A stretch of 64,000 bases of DNA. Origin: Paenibacillus contaminans. GTDB lineage: Bacteria > Bacillota > Bacilli > Paenibacillales > NBRC-103111. Shown here in pieces: positions 41,648 to 50,945 of this stretch. Position 1 is the stretch's first letter, and every line of letters begins with the position of its first letter. The stretch is taken from NCBI RefSeq assembly GCF_003285015.1, contig NZ_QMFB01000036.1, forward strand, positions 18,327-82,326. The letters are read 5' to 3'. Under the pieces are notes generated by a model, which was not told where the DNA came from, made no database searches, and saw nothing but the letters and a program-made list of their open reading frames with translations. The translations under genes were made by a program, and so were the position numbers.

Positions 41648-44600
41648 ATGCGTAAATGGAAACGCGGTATAGCGCTTTTGCTCTCTTTTACACTTATTTT
41701 ATCCGCCTTCATGATTCATGGAACGCCTGTTCAGGCGGCTACAGCGAAGCTGAAGCTTGCAAATCCGGGATTCGAAGCTCCGCTCTCCGGCGGTAAAATT
41801 CCCGGGTGGACGTCCGTATTCGCGGAGACGGGCAGCGATTTCAATTATCAAATCACAGACGACGAGAAGTCGTCAGGCAGTTACAGCTTGAAAATCGTCG
41901 ACCAGCGCAGAGACAAATCGGTCGCGATTCTCAGCGATCCGATCGCCGTGACTTCCGGCGTGCCGTATACCGGCAGAGCCAAGATTTTGATCGAAGACGC
42001 GGCAAGCACGGCCAGCTTGTACATTCGTTTCTATGACGAAGCGGGCAAAATGATTACGGAGCAATCGAAGCATTCGGAAGGGTCGAAGGGCTTTACGGTC
42101 GGCCAGTGGCAGGATGTAACGACGCCAGAAACGGCCGCTCCCGCCAATGCGAAGACAGCCCGAATCATGGCTTCCGTGACGAGTTATTCGATCGCTAACG
42201 CCTACTACGACGACATGGCGATTACATACGACGAGACGAACGTGCCTGCGAAGCCGGAGCTTTCCGTTCCGCAGTCGTTGTCGCCGGGGCAGGAATTTAC
42301 GGTAACGCTCCGTGCAGCGGAGGCTAACGGTTTAAGCCAAGCTAGCGTCGACATTCAATATGATCAGCTGAAGCTTCAATTCGTAGAGGCTATTGCAGCC
42401 GGTGCTTTTGCCGGTCAGGGGGCTTCCGTTACAGCGTCGGTGTATAATGAAACGGTTAAAGTGAACGCGGCGCTTAACGGAACGCCGATAAATGCCGATT
42501 CTGCGGTTGCCGAGCTGAAATTCAAAGTGACGGGCAGCGAGGGCGGCACTTGGCTGAAGCTGGACAAAGAAGTGACTTTGAACGAAACCGCTTACGTGCT
42601 GCAGGAGCAGCTTTACAATGCGGCAATCGTGCAGCCGGAGCCTGGCGAGCCGAAGCTGGCGCTGGCGAACCCCGGTTTCGAGGAGCCTGTCGTAAACGGG
42701 AAAATTCCGGGCTGGAGCTCCGCGATTGCGAAGACCGGCGAAGGTTATACCTATGAAATTACAAGCAGCCGAAGCGCATCCGGAGGACATAGCTTAAAAA
42801 TTACCGATACGCTTAGGGACCAATCGGTCGCTTTGATAAGCGATCGGCTGGAGGTAACGCCTGGCGTTAGATACACGGGGAAAGCGAAAATCTTTATCGA
42901 GGACGCATCCCATACGGCCAGCTTGAATCTCCGGTTCTACGACGAGAACGATAAGCAAATCGCGGAGTATCCGATCCATTCGGAAGGCTCGAAGGGCTTC
43001 CCGGCTGGCGTATGGCGCGATGTCGCGACGCCGGAGGCCGCAGCACCGGAAAATGCGAAATATGTGCGGTTGCTCGCCTACACGACGGTTTATGCGATCG
43101 CCGCGGCTTATTTCGACGATATGGCTATCGCCTATAAGGATACGCCTGCTGAGCCGAAGCTGGCGCTGGCGAATCCGGGCTTCGAGGAGCCGCTCGCCGG
43201 CGGCAAAATCCCCGGCTGGAAATCGGTGTTTGCCGAAACGGGCGCGGGATTCCAATATGAAATAACGGGCTCGAAGAAAGCGGCAGGCAATAACAGCCTG
43301 AAAATTACCGACCAGCTCAGAGATAAGTCCGTTGCGATTATTAGCGATCCTTTGGATGCCGTCCCCGGAGTTATTTATACGGGCAAGGCCAAGCTGCTTG
43401 TGGAAGGCGAAAGCACGGCCAGCTTGAATATCCGTTTCTACGATGCGCTGGGCAACCAGGTTGCCGAGCAGGCGAATCATTTTGAAACGGGAAAAGGCTT
43501 CCCGGCCGATACGTGGCAGGACGTCGCCACATCTGCGGTGGTTGCGCCGGATAACGCCAAAAGCGTCCGTTTAATGGCCTACACGACAAGCTACTCGATC
43601 GCCACAGCTTATTATGATGAAATGGCGATCGCGTTCGAGACGGACAATACGCCGGCGGTGCTGGACATGTCCGCGCCCGCGGAGCTGTCCGAAGGGCAGG
43701 AATTTACGGTTGGCCTGAATGCGGCAAAGGCGAATAAGCTTGCTTCCGTAAGCGCTCAAATCATCTATGACAAATCGAAGCTGCAGGTTGTCGGAGTGCA
43801 GCCGGCGGGACAATTCGCGGGAAGCGCGGCCGCCGTTACATCCGCCGACAATGGCGGGAAGCTGACTATCGATGCTGTGCAGCAGGGCGCCAATACCGTA
43901 AACGGCGATACGGCTATCGCCGAAATTACATTTAAAGCGACCGGCGGCGGAGGCGAGGCTTGGCTCGTCCTGGCTAACGAATCTTCGATGAACGGCTCCT
44001 ATCATCCTTCAAGGGATAAGGTCGCTTTACTGCGAATCGGCACGGATATCGGCGTACAGCTGTCCGACAAAGTTTATGGAGAGGCGGAGCCTCTCGGAGC
44101 GCCGATCGCGGATACCGTAGGACTCTTCGACGGGGTTGCGGGCAAAGAAGACGGACATAACGTCATGTACACGACGGTCAAAGGCATTCCGCCGATGTTC
44201 CACGTCGTCGATCTCGACGATTACAAGCTTCTCCGCAGCATTCCGCTTACGGACGGTGGAGACGCCTGGAGCCATAAGATCGCTCCCGACGGCACGGTTT
44301 ATATTGCGGCCGGCTCCCAGCTATGGGCGTATTCGCCTGTAACGAAGCAAGCGAGCAAAGTATTTACCTACGCTTCCGAAAATGTTTTCTGGGCCATCGA
44401 TATTGATGAGGACGGCAATGTTTACATTGCGACGGGCCCAAGCGGCAAAGTGCTGAAATACGACCCGATCACGAAGCTGGGCAGAGACTACGGACGGCTG
44501 ATGGGAATCATCGATCAGGAATACGCCCGTTCTATCGCTTACAGCAAAGGGTATGTGTATGTCGGAACCTCGCTGGCGAAGGTTTACAAGCTGAACGTAA

Positions 44601-47341
44601 CGACCGGGGAGAAGGAAGAAATCGGCGGCGTTTTGAACGAGAAGGGTTACGCTTACGATACCGACGTCGTGGACGACAAGTTTCTGATCGTACGATTCGA
44701 TACGTCGAAGAAAAGGTACATCTACGACATTGAAGCCAGTCAATGGCTTGAAGTCGCAGTCGAGAACAGCTCGTCCGGGCTGCATATTGCGAAGGAATCG
44801 CTGGACGGAAAAATTTACTTCCCCGCAAACCAGAAAATCATGACGTTTGACGTGAACACCCGTCAGGTGGAAGAATCGGGAATGGTGTACAACACCGGCT
44901 TCCGCGGCGCCGATTGGGTGGAGGTCGACGATCCGGAGCTGCCGGGCAAAAGCATCGTGACGATGAATTTCAGCGGGCTGATCGTATTCTTCAATCCGCA
45001 AACAAAGACGGTCAAGTCGTATCCGAATGTGCTGCCGCCGTCCGCATCTATCACGCATGTTTTCGAGCCGGGGCCGAACGGGAAAATTTACATTACCGGC
45101 ATGCAGGCATCAAAAGCAAGCGAATATGACATCGTCTCGGGAACGAACAAATTATTCGGCATGGGGCAGGCGGGAAGCGTGACGCCGCTTGACGGCAAAA
45201 TTTATTTCGGCGTTTATCCGAAATCGGAATTCTATGTGTACGATCCGCAGCAGGCAACCGGAAACGGCAATCCGAAATACTTGTTCAACTTCGGCGAGGA
45301 GCAGGACCGGCCAGGCGACAGCGTCGTTGCCAACGGCAAAATATACGTCGGAACGATTCCGGACTACGGAGCGCTGGGCGGCGCTATAACGGTTTACGAT
45401 CCGTCGGTGTCCGATCCGGCGAAGTCCCATAAAGTTTTCCGCAACATCGTGCAGGATCAGAGCATTATCTCATTGGCCTACAAGGACGGCAAAATTTATG
45501 GCGGCACCAGCGTCAACGGCGGATTGAGCTCGCAGCCGACCGCGAAAGAAGCGAAGCTGTTCGTTTGGGATACCGAGAAGGAACAGAAAATAACGGAGGT
45601 CGCCTTGAATATTCCGGGCTTAACCGAGCCGAAGGCGATCGGGGGACTGACGATCGGTCCTGACGGGCTTTTGTGGGGCGGCGTGAACGGAATCGTTTTT
45701 GCGATGGACCCCGATACGATGAAGCTGATCAAGTACAAAAATCTGTTCCCTCAAGACGGATCCTGGGGACAGTGGGGCTCCTATAACGCCGTATGGTCGG
45801 ATGACGGGCTGCTGTATATGTTCTTGGGACGCAGGCTCGTTGCGATTCAAACGGTCACGTTCGATTTTAAATATTTCACCGATTCGGAAGCGTTCACGCT
45901 CGGAGCCGACGGGCATTTGTACTACTCGCCGCGCGACAACAGAACGCTGATGAACCGGATTTCCATTAGCGATAAGAATCCGGGGACGACGCCGACACCG
46001 ACACCGACACCGACGTCGACACCGACACCAACACCAACACCAACGCCGACATCGACGCCGGAAACGGGAACGCCGTCGCCAACGCCGACATCGACGCCGG
46101 GAACGGGTACACCGTCGCCAATGCCGACGTCGAATACAGGGGGGCAATCATCAACGCCATCACCTGCTGCGAATGGATCGAAGGAAACCGTTCTTCCGGT
46201 GAAAGTCGACGATGCCGGTGTTGCGACAGCCATCGTGACGCAAGCCATGTTTAATGAGGCGTTTGCGGCTGCAGCTGCGGCCGCCGATGGAACGAAGAAG
46301 CTTGCGTGGACCCTTTCGGAGCCGCTGGATGCCGAGGCGTATGCTTTGACGCTGCCGGCCCAGGCGTTGACCGGCTCTTCCGCGGATAGGAATATTGAAG
46401 TGAATACGCCGCTGGGCAGCGTCATTTTACCAGGCAACATGCTTCCGGAAGGGAATGCGGACGCCGATGCGATTACATTAGTTATCGCTCCGGCCGATAA
46501 ATCCGCCTTCGACGCCGAACTGCGGGAGGCCGTCGGAGACCGTCCGGTCGTCCGGCTCGGGCTGAAAGCGGGGGAGCGCGATATTCCTTGGAGCAGTAAG
46601 GATGCGCGCGTTACCGTATCCATACCGTATACGCCTTCGGTAGAGGAACGGGGAAATAGCGAGCTTATTACCGTCTGGTATATTGACGAAGAAGGCAGCG
46701 CGTTTGCCGTACCGAACGGCAAGTATGACGCAGCAACAGGCAGAGTCACGTTTACGACCAGCCATTTCAGCTTGTACGGCGTTGTGTTCGTGCCAAAAGC
46801 TTTTGCAGACGCCGGGCAGTTCTCATGGGCCGAGCACGCTATTGAGGTGATGGCGGCCAAAGGTATCGTCGAGGGGAAAGCTTCTTCCGTCTTCGGGGCG
46901 TCCGATCCGATTACGAGAGCGGATTTGGTCCTTCTGCTGATGCGTTTGCTCGAGCTGAAGGCGGACGAGGACGCCACCTTCGTTGACGTCGATTCCTCCG
47001 CTTACTACTACGATGCGGTCGCAGCGGCGAAAGCGCTTGGCATCGCCGAAGGAACCGGTGACGGACGCTTCGCGCCGGAAGCTCTCATTACAAGGCAAGA
47101 TATGATGACCTTTATCGATAGGGCGATGAGCGCAGCGGGAGTAACGCTGACGAAGGGAAGCGAAGCCGAGCTGAACGGATTCGCCGATCATGAGGAAATT
47201 GCCGGTTACGCGAAGGAAAGCTTGGCGGCTCTAGCAAGCGCCGGCATTATCCAGGGCGACGGGAAAGCCGTCAATCCGCTTCACAACGCGACAAGAGCGG
47301 AAACCGCGGTAATCTTGTACCGGATTTATAACAAACTGTGA
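41648..47341 (+). CDS. S-layer-anchored protein: 3 CBM-like, 2 cohesin-like, propeller, SLH
   Basis: 1897 residues. Signal peptide about 1-31 (ends PVQAA). CBM4/9-like modules near 33-198, 335-500 and 502-665, each opening LANPGFE(A/E)P. Cohesin-like beta modules near 201-330 (LSPGQEFTVTLRAAEANG) and 670-795 (LSEGQEFTVGLNAAKANK). A long propeller-like region about 798-1440 with repeats such as GKIYF and DEDGNVYIATGPSGKVLKYD. A TPTPTP linker about 1447-1507, an uncharacterised domain to about 1715, then three SLH motifs (the first with ITRADLVLLLMRLLELK; the last ends NATRAETAVILYRIYNKL) that bind cell-wall polymer. Catalytic activity is not evident; it may be a polysaccharide-binding or lyase-like scaffold. 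Confidence 0.85.
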   Translation: MRKWKRGIALLLSFTLILSAFMIHGTPVQAATAKLKLANPGFEAPLSGGKIPGWTSVFAETGSDFNYQITDDEKSSGSYSLKIVDQRRDKSVAILSDPIAVTSGVPYTGRAKILIEDAASTASLYIRFYDEAGKMITEQSKHSEGSKGFTVGQWQDVTTPETAAPANAKTARIMASVTSYSIANAYYDDMAITYDETNVPAKPELSVPQSLSPGQEFTVTLRAAEANGLSQASVDIQYDQLKLQFVEAIAAGAFAGQGASVTASVYNETVKVNAALNGTPINADSAVAELKFKVTGSEGGTWLKLDKEVTLNETAYVLQEQLYNAAIVQPEPGEPKLALANPGFEEPVVNGKIPGWSSAIAKTGEGYTYEITSSRSASGGHSLKITDTLRDQSVALISDRLEVTPGVRYTGKAKIFIEDASHTASLNLRFYDENDKQIAEYPIHSEGSKGFPAGVWRDVATPEAAAPENAKYVRLLAYTTVYAIAAAYFDDMAIAYKDTPAEPKLALANPGFEEPLAGGKIPGWKSVFAETGAGFQYEITGSKKAAGNNSLKITDQLRDKSVAIISDPLDAVPGVIYTGKAKLLVEGESTASLNIRFYDALGNQVAEQANHFETGKGFPADTWQDVATSAVVAPDNAKSVRLMAYTTSYSIATAYYDEMAIAFETDNTPAVLDMSAPAELSEGQEFTVGLNAAKANKLASVSAQIIYDKSKLQVVGVQPAGQFAGSAAAVTSADNGGKLTIDAVQQGANTVNGDTAIAEITFKATGGGGEAWLVLANESSMNGSYHPSRDKVALLRIGTDIGVQLSDKVYGEAEPLGAPIADTVGLFDGVAGKEDGHNVMYTTVKGIPPMFHVVDLDDYKLLRSIPLTDGGDAWSHKIAPDGTVYIAAGSQLWAYSPVTKQASKVFTYASENVFWAIDIDEDGNVYIATGPSGKVLKYDPITKLGRDYGRLMGIIDQEYARSIAYSKGYVYVGTSLAKVYKLNVTTGEKEEIGGVLNEKGYAYDTDVVDDKFLIVRFDTSKKRYIYDIEASQWLEVAVENSSSGLHIAKESLDGKIYFPANQKIMTFDVNTRQVEESGMVYNTGFRGADWVEVDDPELPGKSIVTMNFSGLIVFFNPQTKTVKSYPNVLPPSASITHVFEPGPNGKIYITGMQASKASEYDIVSGTNKLFGMGQAGSVTPLDGKIYFGVYPKSEFYVYDPQQATGNGNPKYLFNFGEEQDRPGDSVVANGKIYVGTIPDYGALGGAITVYDPSVSDPAKSHKVFRNIVQDQSIISLAYKDGKIYGGTSVNGGLSSQPTAKEAKLFVWDTEKEQKITEVALNIPGLTEPKAIGGLTIGPDGLLWGGVNGIVFAMDPDTMKLIKYKNLFPQDGSWGQWGSYNAVWSDDGLLYMFLGRRLVAIQTVTFDFKYFTDSEAFTLGADGHLYYSPRDNRTLMNRISISDKNPGTTPTPTPTPTSTPTPTPTPTPTSTPETGTPSPTPTSTPGTGTPSPMPTSNTGGQSSTPSPAANGSKETVLPVKVDDAGVATAIVTQAMFNEAFAAAAAAADGTKKLAWTLSEPLDAEAYALTLPAQALTGSSADRNIEVNTPLGSVILPGNMLPEGNADADAITLVIAPADKSAFDAELREAVGDRPVVRLGLKAGERDIPWSSKDARVTVSIPYTPSVEERGNSELITVWYIDEEGSAFAVPNGKYDAATGRVTFTTSHFSLYGVVFVPKAFADAGQFSWAEHAIEVMAAKGIVEGKASSVFGASDPITRADLVLLLMRLLELKADEDATFVDVDSSAYYYDAVAAAKALGIAEGTGDGRFAPEALITRQDMMTFIDRAMSAAGVTLTKGSEAELNGFADHEEIAGYAKESLAALASAGIIQGDGKAVNPLHNATRAETAVILYRIYNKL
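45985..46130 (+). repeat. ACCGACACC microsatellite encoding the TPTP linker
   Basis: Runs of ACACCGACACCGAC-type triplet pairs inside the giant gene encode alternating Thr-Pro, a flexible linker before the C-terminal wall-binding part. Such tracts are prone to length change in steps of 6 nt. Confidence 0.85.
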
Positions 47342-47350
47342 GTTACAAGA

Positions 47351-47391
47351 AAGAACCTCCACACCGCAAACGATGCGGGATGGAGGTTCTT
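47351..47391. terminator. Bidirectional terminator between the giant gene and the GNAT gene
   Basis: AAGAACCTCC...GGAGGTTCTT, a 10-bp perfect stem, with an inner CCGC...GCGG, between convergent genes. Confidence 0.8.
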
Positions 47392-47486
47392 CTTCGTGAT
47401 CGAATCGGCCAGCGGTCAGCCGTAACATGCCAGCAGGCAAATTCCCACGTATATCCGAACGGGACGGCTCTACCGCTTTATTCTAG

Positions 47487-48629
47487 CTATACAAAGTTCA
47501 AGCCGTTCGCATAAGGGAACGGGATCGGGAACAAGGCGGCAAGCCGCTCTTGAATTTCCACGGACGGCTGCTCGGCAAGCTTCGGCTCGGCATCGAACAC
47601 TACCGATACGAGCTCCTGCGGAGTCAGGGCGATGGCGTCGGGACCGAGATGCAGCGTAAATTGTCCGTCTTCGCCTGCCGTCACGCGCAGCTCGCCTCTT
47701 TGCGTGTCGATCGCGCCGTTCCAGTATGGCGTCAACTGCTCAAGCAGCAGCTGCGGATCGGAGATGAAGACGGTGCCGTTATTGCGGCCGGCTTGGAAAG
47801 GCGTATCGAGAAGTGCCTGCCGTAGCTCGGCTTCTTGCCAAGGAACGGCAATGTCCAGCTTCTCCAGCGAGTACCGCTTCATCGCGTCGGCGAAAATCGC
47901 CGCAACCGCACTCGCGTCGCCTGCCCATTCGGCCGCTTGCGATGCCGCCGACGTCTGGTAACGGACAGGGATGGAAAGGACGGCGAACGCAACGGGCTTG
48001 CCGTCTTTCTCCGCTATTAGCGTACGGTGCTCCTGCTTGTAGATGCTGGCAACCGCTTGCGAATGGATCAGCTGCGCCAGCTCCGATAAGCCTTGCTCGT
48101 AGCGGACGGGCCGCGATTCGGCCAGCTCGTGCAGCGTGTACCAGTCGCTCGACGCAAACTCGCGAACGCTGTAAGCCGTATTCTGCGCGGCGATAGCTTC
48201 GCCGTTCTCAGGCAAGAACGTATACCGGTTGAAGCTGCCGTAATGATAACAATGATTACGTGTATATAAGCCGCGATCTCCCGAAACGAGCAGCAGCGAA
48301 GCGCCGGCTTTCCGAATGTGTTCCTTGACCATATCGAGGATCGTGCCCGCATAACCCTTGCCGCGGTAATCGGGATCGGTGCATACGGCTCCGAGCGCGT
48401 AAACCTTCAACCGGGCGCCGCCGGCATTGACGAGCCACGGAACGAGTCCGATGAACGCAACGAGCTTGCCGTCCTCGAAAGCGCCGAACGATTGGCCGAG
48501 GCCGGGCGAAAAGACGAGCGGAAACGCTTGGCCCATCGAAACCTGCTCGTGATCGCGGAATACGCGGTCGGCAAGCTTGGCCGCTTCGTTTAACTCGTCG
48601 GCATGATGCAATTGGCGATATTCTGCCAT
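47487..48629 (-). CDS. GNAT family N-acetyltransferase (Eis-like)
   Basis: 380 residues, larger than a single GNAT domain. The N-terminal GNAT core has acetyl-CoA loop RGKGYAGTILDMV near residue 90 and the preceding strand KVYALGAVCTDPDY. A second GNAT-like half and a C-terminal SCP2-like region (QLTPYWNGAIDTQRGELRV) resemble Eis-type acetyltransferases, which acetylate amines. The substrate is unknown. Start ATG 48629 follows GGAGGTAG. It lies 71 bp after the D-amino-acid operon on the same strand and may be its last gene. Confidence 0.82.
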   Translation of the reverse strand: MAEYRQLHHADELNEAAKLADRVFRDHEQVSMGQAFPLVFSPGLGQSFGAFEDGKLVAFIGLVPWLVNAGGARLKVYALGAVCTDPDYRGKGYAGTILDMVKEHIRKAGASLLLVSGDRGLYTRNHCYHYGSFNRYTFLPENGEAIAAQNTAYSVREFASSDWYTLHELAESRPVRYEQGLSELAQLIHSQAVASIYKQEHRTLIAEKDGKPVAFAVLSIPVRYQTSAASQAAEWAGDASAVAAIFADAMKRYSLEKLDIAVPWQEAELRQALLDTPFQAGRNNGTVFISDPQLLLEQLTPYWNGAIDTQRGELRVTAGEDGQFTLHLGPDAIALTPQELVSVVFDAEPKLAEQPSVEIQERLAALFPIPFPYANGLNFV

Positions 48630-48700
48630 GACTCTACCTCCAGCTAAGCTGCATTTTTTCTCTATTGTATCAGAGGCGGAATTGAAAGCAATGACAGTAA

Positions 48701-49171
48701 TTAGTCTCTAATCTCGACGATCAGCTCGATTTCGACAGGCGTGTTCAGCGGCAATTCGTTCGTTCCGATCGCGGAACGGGCATGTTTGCCGTTCTCGCCG
48801 AAAATTTCGATCAGCAGGTCGGATGCGGCGTTGATTACGACAGGTTGTTGGTTAAAGTCCGGCGCGCTGCTTACGAAAGCGAGCATCTTGACGATTTTAA
48901 CGACGCGGTCCAAATCGCCGAGATACCCTTTCATGGCAGCCAGACAATTGAGAATGCACTGGCGCGCGGCTTCTTGTCCCTGCTCAATTGTGACTTCTCT
49001 GCCCAGCTTCCCTTCGTGCATCAGTACCAGTTGTCCGTTGAGGAAACATACTTGGCCTGACAAATAAAGCAGGTTCCCGCTTTGATTGCATGGAATGTAG
49101 GTATGCAGCGGGACCGGCGAAGGGGGGAGCTCAATCCCGAGCTCCTGAATACGTTTTTCGATTTGTGCCAT
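48701..49171 (-). CDS. RidA family protein
   Basis: 156 residues of the YjgF/YER057c/UK114 fold (YLSGQVCFLNGQLV near residue 36, GYLGDLDRVVKIVKMLAFV near 82, ARSAIGTNELPLNTPVEIEL near 130). RidA enzymes hydrolyse reactive enamine/imine intermediates from PLP enzymes. The Arg in HARSAIG fits the catalytic arginine. It follows the D-aminoacylase gene by 30 bp and shares an operon with a PLP-dependent D-threonine aldolase-like enzyme, which explains its presence. AGGAGGTG precedes the start. Confidence 0.87.
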   Translation of the reverse strand: MAQIEKRIQELGIELPPSPVPLHTYIPCNQSGNLLYLSGQVCFLNGQLVLMHEGKLGREVTIEQGQEAARQCILNCLAAMKGYLGDLDRVVKIVKMLAFVSSAPDFNQQPVVINAASDLLIEIFGENGKHARSAIGTNELPLNTPVEIELIVEIRD

Positions 49172-49201
49172 GAAGGCACCTCCTGTTCGATTAATATAGA
49201 A

Positions 49202-50812
49202 TCAGTGCGAATGCGAGCAGCAAGAGCTTGCTCTGATCAGCCCGCCCGGCCTTGCTAACGTATGCTTGCCGTGCTCCATCGTCAGCTCGCCGCCGACCAC
49301 GACGTGCGAGATGCCGTCCGGAAATTGGCGCGGCTCCTGGAAGGTCGCTTTGTCGGCGATCGTATCGAGATCGAAAACGGCGAGGTCGGCCGCATAACCG
49401 GGTACGAGCAATCCGCGTTTGCCCAGCTTAAAGCGCTGAACCGGGAACGACGTCACCTTGCGGACGGCTTGCTCCAGCGAAAGCAGCTTTTTGTCGCGGA
49501 CATAGCGGGCGAAGACGCGCGGGAACGTGCCGTACAAGCGCGGATGCGGCTTGCCCGTTTCGCAGCCGAGGCTGTCGGAGGCGATCAACGCTTTTTCCCA
49601 GCAGACGACCTGCTCGACATCCGTATCGGACATGTGGAAATAGACGATCGATATTTTTCCTTCCTCCTCCAGCAGCAAATCCATCATGCAATCGACGGGA
49701 TGCTGGCCGCGTTGCTCGCTGATTTCAGCGATGTGCTTGCCCTCATAAGCCTTGTTGTCCGGGCGCTGCAGGTTGGAAATAATGACGCTTTCCCATCCGG
49801 TGGAGCAGACGAGGTTGTCCCAATCCTCTTGTTCTTCGCCGAGCTCTTCCTTAATGCGCTTGCGGAGCTGCGGATCGCGGAACCGTTCGAGCGTTGCGGC
49901 AATGCCGCCTTCGAGCGTCCATGGCGGAAGCACGGTCGTCAGCGTCGTCGAACCCGCCGAGTACGGATAAACGTCGCAAGTGACGTCCATTCCGCGCGAA
50001 CGCGCGTCCTCGATCAGTTCGAGCGCCTCCAGCACCTTGCCCCAATTGCGTTTGCCGGCCGCTTTCAAGTGACTGACGTGCAGTGAAACGCCCGCTTGCT
50101 CGGCAATCCAGATCACTTCCTTGACGGAAGGAATCAAATTGTTGCCTTCGCCGCGAATATGCGTTGCGAACAGTCCGTTATATTTTGGAAGCACGCGGCA
50201 GAGCTCGGCGATTTCCTCCTTGGACGTGTAGCTGCCCGGCGCGTAAAGAAGGCCGATGGAGAAGCCGATTGCGCCGGCTTTCATGCCCTCCTCAAGGAGT
50301 TGCTTCATGCGCTCCAGCTCCTCGGGAGTAGCGGGACGTTTGGCGAAGCCCATAACGGCGATACGCAGCGCTCCGTGAGCGACGTAGGTCGCGACATTCT
50401 CAGCGGGGCGGGATTTGCCCAGCACATCCATAAACTGGCCGACGGTTTCCCACGGCCATTCCCAGCTCGTGCTGCCGAGCACCGGCTGTACGTAGCTTTG
50501 CAGGAGCTCCGCCTGGCTTTTGAAGAACGGAGCGGGGGCGAGACCGCAGTTGCCGACCACTTCTGTAGTGACGCCCTGCTGCATCTTGATCTCGCTCAAA
50601 GGATTGTCGATCAGCATAAGATCGGAGTGGCAGTGACCGTCGATAAAGCCGGGGGAAATGATGTTTCGCCGAACGTCGATCGTTCGCCGCGCTTCCTGAT
50701 CGACGGAGCCGATGGAAACGATAACGCCGTTCTTTACGCCTACGTCGCCGTAAAACCAAGGATTGCCGGTTCCGTCGACGATTTTGCCGTTTTTCAATAC
50801 GAGATCGAGCAT
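49202..50812 (-). CDS. N-acyl-D-amino-acid deacylase (amidohydrolase family)
   Basis: 536 residues from ATG 50812, eight bases after AAGGAGG; the longer frame from 50896 has no site. Amidohydrolase features: ISPGFIDGHCHSDLM (HxH metal site) near 60, VVGNCG (Cys of D-aminoacylases) near 90, LFATHIRGEG near 215, VSLHVSHLKAAG near 243 and LIASDS near 360. It releases D-amino acids from N-acyl precursors in the cytoplasm. The gap to the upstream D-threonine aldolase-like gene is 133 bp. Confidence 0.88.
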   Translation of the reverse strand: MLDLVLKNGKIVDGTGNPWFYGDVGVKNGVIVSIGSVDQEARRTIDVRRNIISPGFIDGHCHSDLMLIDNPLSEIKMQQGVTTEVVGNCGLAPAPFFKSQAELLQSYVQPVLGSTSWEWPWETVGQFMDVLGKSRPAENVATYVAHGALRIAVMGFAKRPATPEELERMKQLLEEGMKAGAIGFSIGLLYAPGSYTSKEEIAELCRVLPKYNGLFATHIRGEGNNLIPSVKEVIWIAEQAGVSLHVSHLKAAGKRNWGKVLEALELIEDARSRGMDVTCDVYPYSAGSTTLTTVLPPWTLEGGIAATLERFRDPQLRKRIKEELGEEQEDWDNLVCSTGWESVIISNLQRPDNKAYEGKHIAEISEQRGQHPVDCMMDLLLEEEGKISIVYFHMSDTDVEQVVCWEKALIASDSLGCETGKPHPRLYGTFPRVFARYVRDKKLLSLEQAVRKVTSFPVQRFKLGKRGLLVPGYAADLAVFDLDTIADKATFQEPRQFPDGISHVVVGGELTMEHGKHTLARPGGLIRASSCCSHSH

Positions 50813-50945
50813 TGCGAATGCCTCCTTAAGTGGCGGAAAAAATGCTTCCGGGCGAATAATAGTTGAGTCAAACATTCTAGCTGCGAACGCCTTCATGCAC
50901 CGCCGTCCCGCGCTTAGCGCTCACGCGGACGCTGTTTCCCGCAGC

